From assembly GCF_015477775.1 (NCBI RefSeq), contig NZ_JADLQO010000012.1, forward strand, positions 1 to 64,000: a DNA stretch of 64,000 nucleotides. The letters run 5' to 3'. The first letter of the stretch is position 1; each line of letters starts with the position of its first letter. The notes under the pieces are model-generated. The model was given only the letters and a program-made list of their open reading frames with translations, searched no databases and was not told the DNA's origin. The translations under genes and the position numbers were made by a program. Below are positions 24,826 to 32,677 of this stretch, in pieces. This DNA is from Nocardia abscessus. GTDB lineage: Bacteria; Actinomycetota; Actinomycetes; Mycobacteriales; Mycobacteriaceae.

Positions 24826-25266
24826 TCAGCACAGAGCCGCGATGGTTATGCTGTCGTCGTACTCCCGGTCCCAGTTGCCATTGAACGCCGTCATCGTCGC
24901 TTTGGTGTGGAACTGGTACAGGATTCCAGCCGTCGAGCACGAGGCGCTATAGAGGGTTTCCACATCCGGGTCTGTGGAGTCGTCGTTGCGCTCAGAGTGC
25001 ACGTAGTACTTACCGTCTGCCGAGTCGTATCTGTACAACTTCGTGTTGACAGTGCGCAACGAGGGCCTGCCGGTGCAGTGCACGCGGAACCCGAAGTTGA
25101 TCGAGGCGATGCTGCCCCCTCCGGTCTTGTAGGGCGGAATGGCGCTGATGAAGCACACCACATTGTCGGCGGCGGCCGAGGCGGGTTCAGCGTGTGCGGC
25201 GGTGGCCGTGCCGAGCAACAGAACGCTGGTGAGCAGAGCAATGCGGATTGCGGTGACGATGGTCAT
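24826..25266 (-). CDS. Small secreted protein with signal peptide
   Basis: This 146-residue protein has a classical signal peptide (MTIVTAIRIALLTSVLLLGT) ending at AHA before EPASA, so the mature chain is about 120 residues. The mature part has four Cys (in NVVCFISA, RVHCTGR, SASCSTAG and the C-terminal residue), enough for two disulfides. It is rich in Tyr, Ser and Thr. I know no family. GAGGAAACG precedes the ATG. Its base composition is less GC-rich than its neighbours, and it lies in the accessory-looking 24-28 kb stretch. Confidence 0.7.
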   Translation of the reverse strand: MTIVTAIRIALLTSVLLLGTATAAHAEPASAAADNVVCFISAIPPYKTGGGSIASINFGFRVHCTGRPSLRTVNTKLYRYDSADGKYYVHSERNDDSTDPDVETLYSASCSTAGILYQFHTKATMTAFNGNWDREYDDSITIAALC

Positions 25267-25305
25267 CGTTTCCTCTGTGGGTATCCAGGTTGTGCCCGGG
25301 GATGG

Positions 25306-25617
25306 CTAGTGGGTTCTGCGCGGCGGTCGAGCGCAATCACGGATGGCCCCGACGACCGCGAGCGCGGACGAACGGTAGGAGTCGCGCGGGGCCTGTGCCC
25401 ACACCCGAAATCGCCCGCCTCCAACGTCATCGGCGGGCGACGGCAGCGCGATCTGCGCTCCGAACGGCGTCAAGGTCGCGTTGAGCCGGAACAGCTCGGC
25501 GAACAGCGACATGTCGTGCGGGATGTCCGGCACCACAAGGAAGGTCCATCGCTTCGAGCGTGGATGCGAGATGATCGGCCCGGCCGGGCCGCCGAACTTC
25601 TGCATCCGAATCTTCAC
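25306..25617 (-). CDS. C-terminal half of a possibly split short protein
   Basis: This 103-residue product reads KIRMQKFGGPAGPIISHPRS near its start, then RWTFLVVPDIPHDMSLFAELF and RVWAQAPRDSYRSS. Its GTG forms a GTGA overlap with the stop of the ORF at 25614-25802. The two together look like one continuous protein of about 165 residues: AITMPAQLV at the end of the first would run naturally into KIRMQKFGGP here. Either translational coupling or a frameshift is possible. The function is unknown; the cluster lies opposite an XRE regulator. Confidence 0.55.
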   Translation of the reverse strand: MKIRMQKFGGPAGPIISHPRSKRWTFLVVPDIPHDMSLFAELFRLNATLTPFGAQIALPSPADDVGGGRFRVWAQAPRDSYRSSALAVVGAIRDCARPPRRTH

Positions 25618-25802
25618 GAGCGCACGAGTTGCGCAGGCATGGTGATCGCGCCAACGCTGCCCGACGGCACAAAGATTCGTCCCATCGGCTCGATCCGCGC
25701 GGGCAGCCCGCATACGTTCCGGTAGAACCGGCATCGAGACACCGGGGTGTCGGCCAGCACCACGGTGGCATCGTCGGCGAGAACCGTTGTCGTCTTAATC
25801 AT
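25614..25802 (-). CDS. N-terminal half of a possibly split short protein
   Basis: This 62-residue product has MIKTTTVLADDATVVLADTP, then CRFYRNVCGLPARIEPMG and GSVGAITMPAQL. It starts at an ATG inside the end of the preceding ORF (8-base overlap) and ends in a GTGA overlap with the next. The sequence ends abruptly in what looks like the middle of a domain. See the neighbouring entry for the split-gene interpretation. No function is known. Confidence 0.5.
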   Translation of the reverse strand: MIKTTTVLADDATVVLADTPVSRCRFYRNVCGLPARIEPMGRIFVPSGSVGAITMPAQLVRS

Positions 25803-26100
25803 CACGGCAACTCGCCCCAGTCGGCCAGCGCCTACGGTCGACTCCGGTGACGGCACCGAGGGTGATCAAGTATTTGCGCGGGATGTCGTGGCGGTCATCG
25901 ACTATGGCGGCTCCGACCCATACGCAGAGGCCGGAAATATTGCGGTCATGCGGCCCGATCCGCCCGTCGTCGTAGGGTGCCAGCCGTTGGCAGTGCTGGG
26001 TTTCCGGGCATCGCACCCGCGATAGCGGCCCGTATGGTGATCCGTCTGTCGTTTCCCACTGCCCCACCTTCGACAGCCGGAACTTGTCTGCCTCTCCCAT
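25795..26100 (-). CDS. Short Cys/His-containing hypothetical protein
   Basis: This 101-residue protein starts MGEADKFRLSKVGQWETTDG. Potential metal ligands cluster in RVRCPETQHCQRLAPYDDGR and IGPHDRNISGLCVWVGA, two CxnC/H pairs that resemble a small zinc site. GGAGGGG precedes the ATG. It is the first gene of a three-ORF overlapping cluster on the minus strand and is divergent from the XRE-TPR regulator. That pairing recalls the actinobacterial arrangement of a XRE regulator with small partner proteins, but this is inference. Confidence 0.6.
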   Translation of the reverse strand: MGEADKFRLSKVGQWETTDGSPYGPLSRVRCPETQHCQRLAPYDDGRIGPHDRNISGLCVWVGAAIVDDRHDIPRKYLITLGAVTGVDRRRWPTGASCRDD

Positions 26101-26440
26101 CCACGCCCCTCCGTATCAGTTGGAAGGCCGCCCGGCACAGGAGCTTCCACCGCTGATCGGTGACGGAAGCCGAAGGAGTGCCTCGGATGAGGACCCGAGG
26201 CTCGCCCAGCGCCGGGGGCCGTTCGAAGCGTGCACTGGGCGAGCCGCCGCAACTGGTTGCATCTCCCCACCATTCGGGATGGGGGAAGTCTCCCGACCTG
26301 CGTGGGTGGCACGATCTCCCCGCCCCTGGCCGCAACGGTGGCTATCCTGGTGTCACCTCTTCGCGGAGGCAATTGCCCCCGGTCGACGGGCCGGGGAGAT
26401 CGCGACGAGGAACCGGATCCGCGAAGAAGGTGACAGGCAT

Positions 26441-27664
26441 ATGCCGACTCCTGACGAACTCGCCGGACGCTCCATCGGCGAACGCATCCAGATCATCCGT
26501 ACGCGCACGGGTAAGTCACGCGCCGTCGTCGCCGGTCTCGTCGGCCGGTCCGAGGATTGGCTACGCGATGTCGAGCGCGGAAGGCAGGGAGCACCCGGCC
26601 TCGAGATGCTGCTGCGACTCGGGCAGGCGCTCGGCGTACGAGACCTCACCGAGCTGACTGGAGAGCATGAGTTGCTGGTCGGATTAGCCCGGCGTGCAGG
26701 ACATCCTGTCGTGCCCGCTATCCGTAAGGCGATCGAATCGGTCGACCTCACCCCTTCGCCCTCGCCGGTCGCCCCCGCCGAACTCCGTGCCCGCGTCGAC
26801 CGAGCTTGGCGGCTGTGGCACACCAGTTCGACACCGCGCGCGGACGCAGGCGCCATGCTGCCCGAGCTGATCCGTGACGGCCGCCGCGCGCTCCGGACAC
26901 TCGACGGGCAGGAACGCCGCGCCGCCGCCGCCGCGCTGTCCGGCGCGTACGCGCTGTCCGAACAGGTGCTTGCGTGGGTCGCGGACGCACCGCTGCTGTG
27001 GCTTGCTGCTGACCGCTGCATGGCCGCAGCCGAAATCGCCGACGACCCTGTGACGCTCGCGTCAGCGTCGTGGGTGCTCGGTAACGTCTGGCGCTCCACC
27101 AACCGCGAAGAGGACGCCTACCGGCTGACACAGGGGGCGGTCGCGCTCCTCGAGCCACGCCTCGACGGCGACCATGAGGCACAAGCCCTGTGGGGGGCCT
27201 GCCACCTGCACAGTGCCATCACCGCCGCCCGGCTGGGACGGGAAGGCGACGCGCTGCGAAGCGTGGATCAGGCTATGGGAATGGCCCGCGCGCTCCCTTC
27301 CGGCAGCTCGCACCCCTGGACGCTGTTCGGTGTCGCCAACACCGAGGTGACTGCGGTGTCGGTTCAGGTGGACATGCGCAAATCCGGTGGCGCGCTGGAG
27401 GCTGCGAGCATGGTCGATCCGGACGCCGTGCCGAGCGTCGACCGGCGAGCCCGCCTGTGGCTGGAATTGAGCCGCGCTTACGGACAGCAAAAGGACTGGC
27501 TCGGCACACTCGGCGCGCTCAAGACAGCGGCCTCCGTATCCGAGGAATCGATGCGCTGCCATCCGCTGTCGCGCAATCTAGCGGCCGAGTTGGTTACGCA
27601 CGGTGGCCGAATCGTGGAGCGCGAGGCCCGAGTACTCGCCAATCGCCTCGGTGTCACCGCATAG
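26441..27664 (+). CDS. XRE-family regulator with helical-repeat C-terminal domain
   Basis: The protein has 407 residues. An N-terminal helix-turn-helix (about 12-66) has SIGERIQIIRTRTGKSRAVV and GRSEDWLRDVERGRQG, followed by a linker. The long C-terminal region (about 110-405) is all-helical with TPR-like repeats (EEDAYRLTQGAVALLEPRL, LWLELSRAYGQQKDWLGTLG). Such regulators are abundant in actinomycetes and often sit beside small partner genes, as here. The ATG at 26441 has AAGGTGA eight bases upstream; the frame runs back to 26084 over the divergent cluster but lacks start signals there. Confidence 0.85.
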   Translation: MPTPDELAGRSIGERIQIIRTRTGKSRAVVAGLVGRSEDWLRDVERGRQGAPGLEMLLRLGQALGVRDLTELTGEHELLVGLARRAGHPVVPAIRKAIESVDLTPSPSPVAPAELRARVDRAWRLWHTSSTPRADAGAMLPELIRDGRRALRTLDGQERRAAAAALSGAYALSEQVLAWVADAPLLWLAADRCMAAAEIADDPVTLASASWVLGNVWRSTNREEDAYRLTQGAVALLEPRLDGDHEAQALWGACHLHSAITAARLGREGDALRSVDQAMGMARALPSGSSHPWTLFGVANTEVTAVSVQVDMRKSGGALEAASMVDPDAVPSVDRRARLWLELSRAYGQQKDWLGTLGALKTAASVSEESMRCHPLSRNLAAELVTHGGRIVEREARVLANRLGVTA

Positions 27665-27722
27665 GAGTTTTTCTTCGTCTGGGTGTGGCCCGACGGCGCG
27701 GCCAGGGGATGACTACAGCCGG

Positions 27723-28037
27723 TCAACGCGCGGCGGGCAGACCTTTTGTGTCGACGGTCGACAGGAGTTCCACCCGGAAAGATGCGACGTAGTTCTCCCG
27801 CTGGCTGAGGAAGTGACGCGTGTGGGGCTGCCGCTCGTGCTCCCGGAATGCCTCGCGGTCGCGGTACACCTCGTAGAACACCCGCGACAGTGGTTCTCCC
27901 TCGACGGTATGCGTGGCGTACACCAGCGTTCTGGGTTCGAATTGGGTGACTGCCGAGACGGTTTCGGCTACCAGCTCATCGAACTCGGCAGCCTTCTCGG
28001 CATCCTGCAGGTCGAACCTCACCACGAGCGCGAACAT
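27723..28037 (-). CDS. ABM-domain protein, putative quinol monooxygenase
   Basis: This 104-residue single-domain protein has the dimeric ferredoxin-like fold of the antibiotic biosynthesis monooxygenase family. It starts MFALVVRFDLQD, then EFEPRTLVYATH-like FEPRTLVYATHTVEG, VFYEVYRDREAFREHER and HTRHFL. Members include cofactor-less quinol oxidases and heme-degrading enzymes, and the substrate cannot be told from sequence. GAGGAGGG lies just before the ATG at 28037, so the GTG at 28052 is rejected. Confidence 0.8.
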   Translation of the reverse strand: MFALVVRFDLQDAEKAAEFDELVAETVSAVTQFEPRTLVYATHTVEGEPLSRVFYEVYRDREAFREHERQPHTRHFLSQRENYVASFRVELLSTVDTKGLPAAR

Positions 28038-28187
28038 AGCCCTCCTCGGCACCGGTACACGGTCACCGTACAGGGCAACAAGAGCCGCACGCGCTAACCC
28101 GAGCCTCGCGTCGGCTCGTCGCCGTCGCCGGGTGGGGCAGACGCCGAACAGACTATGACGCGCCCGCCCGCAAAACGTCGAGGACGA

Positions 28188-28580
28188 TCAGGGCTTGTCC
28201 GGAGTCTCGTCGGTCAAACCGAAGGCGATGACCCGCTGGGGATGGATGCGGATCATTTCGCGGGAGACGCCGGTGATGTAGGGGTCGACGTCGGTGAGCG
28301 CTTCGGCGGTGCCGCGGATCTCCAGGCAGCGAACGCGCCACGGCTGGACCGAGGCCACGTCGTCGACGACGAACGCGACGTGGTCGTTGGTGGCGAGGTT
28401 GCGGAACTTCCGAGACGCGCCCATGTTCCAGCCCGCGATGTCGATGGTGCCGAGGTCGGCGTTGTAGCGGAAGCCCACCGGGTTGTTCTGCGGGGTGCCG
28501 TCGGGCCGGACGGTGGCCAGGCGACCCAGCTGCTGGGTGTGCAGGTAGTCGATCTGTTCGGGGGTCAGGGTCGAAGTCAT
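28188..28580 (-). CDS. PPOX-class F420/FMN-dependent oxidoreductase
   Basis: This 130-residue split-barrel protein belongs to the pyridoxamine 5'-phosphate oxidase-like family. It has QQLGRLATVRPDGTPQNNPV, the cofactor-binding IDIAGWNMGASRKFRNL, VAFVVDDV, and the C-terminal IHPQRVIAFGL. Actinobacterial members of this length bind F420; the F420 side-chain precursor enzyme FbiC is encoded later in the window. The ATG at 28580 has TACGGT seven bases upstream, which rules out the longer frame to 28721. Confidence 0.85.
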   Translation of the reverse strand: MTSTLTPEQIDYLHTQQLGRLATVRPDGTPQNNPVGFRYNADLGTIDIAGWNMGASRKFRNLATNDHVAFVVDDVASVQPWRVRCLEIRGTAEALTDVDPYITGVSREMIRIHPQRVIAFGLTDETPDKP

Positions 28581-28587
28581 GTGCCCG

Positions 28588-28593
28588 ACCGTA
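28588..28593 (-). promoter_or_regulatory. -10 element of the leaderless oxidoreductase promoter
   Basis: On the minus strand TACGGT is followed by seven bases (CGGGCAC) and the ATG at 28580. Confidence 0.5.
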
Positions 28594-28614
28594 GAACCTC
28601 TACCGAACTCGAGG

Positions 28615-30033
28615 TCAACCCAGCTTCTTCTTCTGCACCTTGCCCATGGCGTTGCGGGGCAGCGCGTCGACCACCCGGATCTCGCGCGGGCGCTTGTGCA
28701 CCGAGAGTTGTGCGGCCACATGGTCGATCAGTTCGCGTTCGGTCGCGGACTCGCGCAGCACGACGAACGCGGTGATGCGCTGGCCGAGGTCGTGGTCGGG
28801 CAGGCCGACCACCGCGGCCTCCGCGACCGCGGGATGACCGAGCAGCACCGTCTCGACCTCCCCCGCGCCGACCCGGTATCCGCCGGACTTGATCAGGTCC
28901 ACCGATTCCCGGCCGACGATGCGATGGAAGCCCTCCGCGTCGATGGCGGCGACGTCACCGGTGCGGAACCACCCGTCCTCGGTCCAGCTCTGCGCGGTGG
29001 CCTCCGGGCGGTTCAGATAGCCGTCGAAGAACATGGGCCCGGAGACCTCGAGCCCGCCGATGCTCTCGCCGTCGTGCGGGACCGGTGCGCCGGACTCGTC
29101 GCGCAGCCGGGTACGCACCCCGCGCACCGGCGTGCCGACCCAGCCCGGCCTGCGCTCGCCGTCGGCCCGGGTGGACAGCGTGATCATGGTTTCGCTCATG
29201 CCGTAGCGCTCGACCGGCGCGTGCCCGGTCAACTCGCGCAGTCGCTCGAACACCGGCGCCGGCAGCGGCGCACTGCCGGAAACCAGCAACCGCGCGTCGG
29301 CCAATTGCTTCGCCGAGTCGGGGTCCTCGACCACACGCGACCACACGGTCGGCACGCCGAAATACAGCGAGCCCTTGGCTGCCGCGTATGCCTGCGGTGT
29401 CGGCTTGCCGGTGTGGATCAGCGGACTGCCCACGCGCAGCGGGCCGAGCAAGCCCAGGATCAGCCCGTGCACATGGAACAGCGGAAGCCCGTGCACCAGA
29501 GTGTCGTTCGCGGTCCACGCCCACGCGTCGGCGAGGGCGTCCAGACCCGCGGCGATCGCGCCCCTACTGAGCAGCACGCCTTTGGGCAGGCCGGTGGTTC
29601 CCGAGGTGTAGAGCACGAAAGCCGTTGTGGCCGGATCGGGTTCGGGGTAGGTGTGCCACGACCTGGCGTGCCGCCGCACCGGCACCACGGGCAGTTCGGC
29701 GCCCTCCGGCGCTTTCCCCAGCCACGCCTGAGCGCCCGAGTCGGCCAGGATGTGACCCCGCTCGGTGGTGCCGGAGTCCGGGGGCACCGGCACCACCGTG
29801 ACGCCCGCGATCAGGCAGCCGACCACCGCGAGCGCGGTCTCCACCGTCGCCTCGGCCAGCACCGCCACCCGCTCCGCGCGCGCGACGCGTTCGGCTACCG
29901 AAGTGGCCGCGCCCAGCAGGTCGCTGCGTGAGAGGGTGCTCCCGTCGATGGTGAGGGCGTCGGGGATATCCGCGCCGCCCGCGACGGCGAGCGGGTTCAG
30001 GGAACTGAGCAGCAACGGCGGGCCGAACGACAT
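28615..30033 (-). CDS. fadD36: Acyl-CoA synthetase (FadD36-like, MatB-type)
   Basis: This 472-residue acyl-adenylate-forming ligase resembles Rv1193 (FadD36) and malonyl-CoA synthetases. It has the P-loop LYTSGTTGLPKGVLLS (about 141-156), the A5 motif ERYGMSETMI, the GWFRTGDVA hinge region, and SVDLIKSGGYRVGAGEVE. The C-terminus ends PRNAMGKVQKKKLG with the catalytic Lys. Methylmalonyl/malonyl or short-chain acids are the likely substrates by family, but specificity is inferred. The ATG has TAGCGT six bases upstream. Confidence 0.88.
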   Translation of the reverse strand: MSFGPPLLLSSLNPLAVAGGADIPDALTIDGSTLSRSDLLGAATSVAERVARAERVAVLAEATVETALAVVGCLIAGVTVVPVPPDSGTTERGHILADSGAQAWLGKAPEGAELPVVPVRRHARSWHTYPEPDPATTAFVLYTSGTTGLPKGVLLSRGAIAAGLDALADAWAWTANDTLVHGLPLFHVHGLILGLLGPLRVGSPLIHTGKPTPQAYAAAKGSLYFGVPTVWSRVVEDPDSAKQLADARLLVSGSAPLPAPVFERLRELTGHAPVERYGMSETMITLSTRADGERRPGWVGTPVRGVRTRLRDESGAPVPHDGESIGGLEVSGPMFFDGYLNRPEATAQSWTEDGWFRTGDVAAIDAEGFHRIVGRESVDLIKSGGYRVGAGEVETVLLGHPAVAEAAVVGLPDHDLGQRITAFVVLRESATERELIDHVAAQLSVHKRPREIRVVDALPRNAMGKVQKKKLG

Positions 30034-30039
30034 TCGACC

Positions 30040-30045
30040 ACGCTA
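30040..30045 (-). promoter_or_regulatory. -10 element of the leaderless fadD36 promoter
   Basis: On the minus strand TAGCGT is followed by six bases (GGTCGA) and the ATG at 30033. Confidence 0.45.
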
Positions 30046-30133
30046 CTTCGCCCGGTTCCGTGGCGGCGTCGCGACGTCCCGTGCCGACGCCGCAGAGTCT
30101 GCGTTGTGACGGTTGACACAGCCGCTGACGCGG

Positions 30134-30160
30134 TGAGAACGTTGTTGCATAGCCTTCTCA
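30134..30160 (+). promoter_or_regulatory. Operator-like inverted repeat TGAGAA-N15-TTCTCA, copy 1
   Basis: TGAGAA (30134-30139) and TTCTCA (30155-30160) form a perfect 6-bp inverted repeat with a 15-base spacer. An identical arrangement lies at 32604-32630, before the paralogous gene. A -10-like TAGCCT (30150-30155) is inside, and TTGACA lies at 30113-30118. The gene at 30178 starts 17 bases downstream. The TetR regulator encoded between the two paralogues is the obvious candidate binder. Confidence 0.7.
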
Positions 30161-30177
30161 GTATTGCGAGGTCGATG

Positions 30178-31029
30178 ATGACCAGGCCACTCCCCGCGAC
30201 GCGTCACCCCGAACCGCCGGACACGTTCGACATCGGGCAGTACATCGACGGCATAGCCGGCCTGTTCGGCGGCGTCGCGAACGTCATCATGCAGTTGAGC
30301 ACTCCCCCGGTCGGCTACGGCGTTCTGGAGAGCACGGTCCACAGCGGGAACGTGATGCTGCATCCGGTCAAACGGCTGCGCACCACCCTGACCTACCTGT
30401 CCGTGGCGATGCTCGGCACCGACGAGGAACGCGCCGCCTATCGCGAGGCGGTCAACGTCTCGCATCGCCCGGTGCGCTCGACCGCCTCGAGTCCGGTGCG
30501 CTACAACGCCTTCGACCCCGCGCTGCAACTCTGGGTCGCGGCCTGCCTGCATTGGGGGGCACGGGATCTGTACGACCGCATGCACGGCCCGATGGACGAT
30601 GCGACGGCCGATGCGTTCTACCACTTGGCCGCCCGGCTCGGCACCACCCTCCAAATGCCCGAAGCGATGTGGCCTCCCGACCGTCGCGCCTTCGACGAGT
30701 ACTGGGCGACGAATCTCGCGAAGACCAGCATCGATCCGGTTGTCCGCGCTTATTTCGACGACCTCATCGACCTGCGCATGCTGCCGCGTCCGGCACAGCT
30801 GGCGTTCGGGCGCGCGCATCGCTTCTTCGTCACCGGCCTCCTGCCCCAGCACCTGCGCGACGAGATGGGCATGACCTGGACCGACCGCGACGAGCGCACG
30901 CTCGGCCACATTCTGCGCGCCGTCGGCGCGACCGAGTCGCGGCTCCCGCGACCCATCCGAGCGTTTCCCCTGAACGCCTATCTGCTGGACATGCGCGTCC
31001 GGCGACTACTCGGTCTGCGCCTGGTCTGA
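30178..31029 (+). CDS. MpaB-family (DUF2236) oxygenase-like protein, paralogue A
   Basis: This 283-residue protein is of the DUF2236/MpaB family, whose members include the heme-containing latex-clearing protein Lcp. The motif block HPVKRLRTTLTYLSVAMLG corresponds to the conserved Arg/Thr helix of the family, followed by NVSHRPVRS, FDPALQLWVAACLHWG, and GLLPQHLRDEMGMTWTD. Where many members have LWVHA, this protein has LWVAAC, so heme ligation may differ. It is about two-thirds identical by eye to the protein at 32678-33541. The ATG at 30178 has GAGG six bases upstream, exactly as in the paralogue. Confidence 0.82.
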   Translation: MTRPLPATRHPEPPDTFDIGQYIDGIAGLFGGVANVIMQLSTPPVGYGVLESTVHSGNVMLHPVKRLRTTLTYLSVAMLGTDEERAAYREAVNVSHRPVRSTASSPVRYNAFDPALQLWVAACLHWGARDLYDRMHGPMDDATADAFYHLAARLGTTLQMPEAMWPPDRRAFDEYWATNLAKTSIDPVVRAYFDDLIDLRMLPRPAQLAFGRAHRFFVTGLLPQHLRDEMGMTWTDRDERTLGHILRAVGATESRLPRPIRAFPLNAYLLDMRVRRLLGLRLV

Positions 31030-31158
31030 CGGATTCGCCGGGCTTCGTTTCATAAGAGCAACTGCTGGGCAATCGCAGTTGTACAACCGGATCGCGCCCA
31101 CAGAGGGCGGTCGCCGATAGCCGTCCGATGCCGCGCCGCCGCGAGCCAGGAGGAGACG

Positions 31159-31872
31159 ATGGGCTACCGAATGACGATGACCACCCTGGTCTCGTGCGCA
31201 TTCCTGGCATTCTCCGCGCCGGTCGCCTGCGCTGAAGAAACTGCGGAAACCGAGGTAGCCGCAGTGCCGCCGCGCACCGCGATTTCGGTCCGCACGGCGG
31301 TCGGCCCTGGCTGGGGCACGGCGAACGAACACGAGTCACGCTCGAGCCTGTCGCTGGCCAAGCTGTTCCTCGCCGACTACGCCCTGCGCCACGGCGACGG
31401 CTCGCCCGAAGACCGCTTCCTAGCCGAGCAAATGATCCGCTACTCAGACGATGGGGCAGCGACCACGATGGAGGCCAAGTACCCCCAGGCCATCGCCGCC
31501 ATCGCCGCCGAGTACGGCCTCACCGAGACGGTGCCGGGCCCCAACTGGGGCGCGAGCGCGACCAGCGTCGCGAACGTGTCCGACTTCCTCGCCACCAAAC
31601 TGCGCACCGATCCCGGCTCACCGATCTTCGAATGGATGGCCGCCGCGGGTTCGACCGCGCTCGACGGCACCGAACAGGACTGGGGCACCGCGCGGTGGCC
31701 GTTCGTGCTCGGTACCAAGTGGGGGTGGTCGGATCTGGGCGAGCCGGAGGTCGCCTCGGCGTCCTACGGCCCCGGTTTCGCGGTGACCGCGCACACCCGT
31801 GGCACCGCGGCCGAGCAGACCGCCGACGTGCTCGCCGCACTCGCGGCGATGCTCACCGGGCAGCCCCGCTGA
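31159..31872 (+). CDS. Exported serine-hydrolase/beta-lactamase-like protein
   Basis: This 237-residue protein has a signal peptide (TLVSCAFLAFSAPVACA before EETAE). The mature part has motifs in the order of the class A beta-lactamase/DD-peptidase fold. SLAK (SxxK, within SSLSLAKLFLADYAL) comes at about residue 66, SDDGAAT (SDN-like) at about 96, and TKWGW (KTG-like, with Trp for Thr) at about 191. The SDN and KTG motifs are degenerate, so it may bind rather than hydrolyse substrate. GGAGGAG precedes the ATG. It lies between the two MpaB-family genes. Confidence 0.65.
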   Translation: MGYRMTMTTLVSCAFLAFSAPVACAEETAETEVAAVPPRTAISVRTAVGPGWGTANEHESRSSLSLAKLFLADYALRHGDGSPEDRFLAEQMIRYSDDGAATTMEAKYPQAIAAIAAEYGLTETVPGPNWGASATSVANVSDFLATKLRTDPGSPIFEWMAAAGSTALDGTEQDWGTARWPFVLGTKWGWSDLGEPEVASASYGPGFAVTAHTRGTAAEQTADVLAALAAMLTGQPR

Positions 31873-31876
31873 GCGC

Positions 31877-32509
31877 TCATCGCACCCGGAACGACACCAC
31901 CACATGGTCGCGTGCGAACTTCCGGATCGACGCGTCGTCACCGAGCGGGATGACGGTCTGCGGCGTGAGCGCCAGTGACAGCGCGGTGCGGGCGATCATC
32001 TCGGCCAACGGCTCCGGGTCGTAGTCGGGCAGCTTGCCTTCCCGCTGCAAGCGGGTGATGAACTCGGCGAGATAGTCCCGGCCGAGTTCGATGACCGGCG
32101 CGCCCTGGGTGGTGAGGTAGGGCAGCACGAGTTCGGGCTCGGTAGCCAGCAGCCGGTGGATCAGCTGGTTTCCGCGCAACCCGTTGATGAACGCCGCGAA
32201 CAGCTCGACGATCTGGTCCTCCGCGCTCGCGTCCCGGTCGACCTGCCGCTCGAGCGCGGCGTCGACCTCCTCGATGAACTCGCGGGTCTGCCGTAGCCCG
32301 ACGGCCCTGATCAGGTCGGTCTTGCTCGCGAAGCGGCGATAGAGCGTGGCCAGGGACAATCCGCCGCGGCGCGCGACTTCGACCATGCTGGTGCGCTTGA
32401 TGCCGAAGTCGAGGAACGCCAGTAGCGCCGCGTCCAGCACCCGGGTCTGATTGCGGTCCTCCGGGGCGGCGCTGCGCACCAGCGGCAGCAGTCTGGTCAG
32501 CCTGGCCAT
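31877..32509 (-). CDS. TetR/AcrR-family transcriptional regulator
   Basis: The 210-residue protein has an N-terminal HTH at about 25-70 (AALLAFLDFGIKRTSMVEVA, GLSLATLYRRFASKTDLIRA), then an all-helical ligand-binding domain. It lies between two paralogous MpaB-family genes that share the same 27-bp inverted repeat in front, so it probably represses both; this is inferred from position and repeat. It is convergent with the serine-hydrolase-like gene (4 bases apart). The ATG has a TAGGGT -10 six bases upstream. Confidence 0.9.
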   Translation of the reverse strand: MARLTRLLPLVRSAAPEDRNQTRVLDAALLAFLDFGIKRTSMVEVARRGGLSLATLYRRFASKTDLIRAVGLRQTREFIEEVDAALERQVDRDASAEDQIVELFAAFINGLRGNQLIHRLLATEPELVLPYLTTQGAPVIELGRDYLAEFITRLQREGKLPDYDPEPLAEMIARTALSLALTPQTVIPLGDDASIRKFARDHVVVSFRVR

Positions 32510-32515
32510 GCCTCA

Positions 32516-32521
32516 ACCCTA
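32516..32521 (-). promoter_or_regulatory. -10 element of the leaderless tetR promoter
   Basis: On the minus strand TAGGGT is followed by six bases (TGAGGC) and the ATG at 32509. Confidence 0.45.
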
Positions 32522-32603
32522 TCCGCGACAGCGAAACGATGACACTTTCAGCATCGCACATCGTCACCGGTGTCTCACGACGATTGACAGCTCCGCGAGT
32601 CGA

Positions 32604-32630
32604 TGAGAAAGTTGGGGCATAATCTTCTCA
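32604..32630 (+). promoter_or_regulatory. Operator-like inverted repeat TGAGAA-N15-TTCTCA, copy 2
   Basis: TGAGAA (32604-32609) and TTCTCA (32625-32630) have the same 15-base spacer as copy 1. Here the arms extend to GATGAGAA/TTCTCATC. TAATCT (32620-32625) is a -10 candidate inside the repeat, and TTGACA lies at 32584-32589. The spacer shares GTTG and GCATA with copy 1. Confidence 0.72.
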
Positions 32631-32677
32631 TCGACCGATTCTCCGGGATCGGGCGGACACGAAAGACGAGGTCGACG

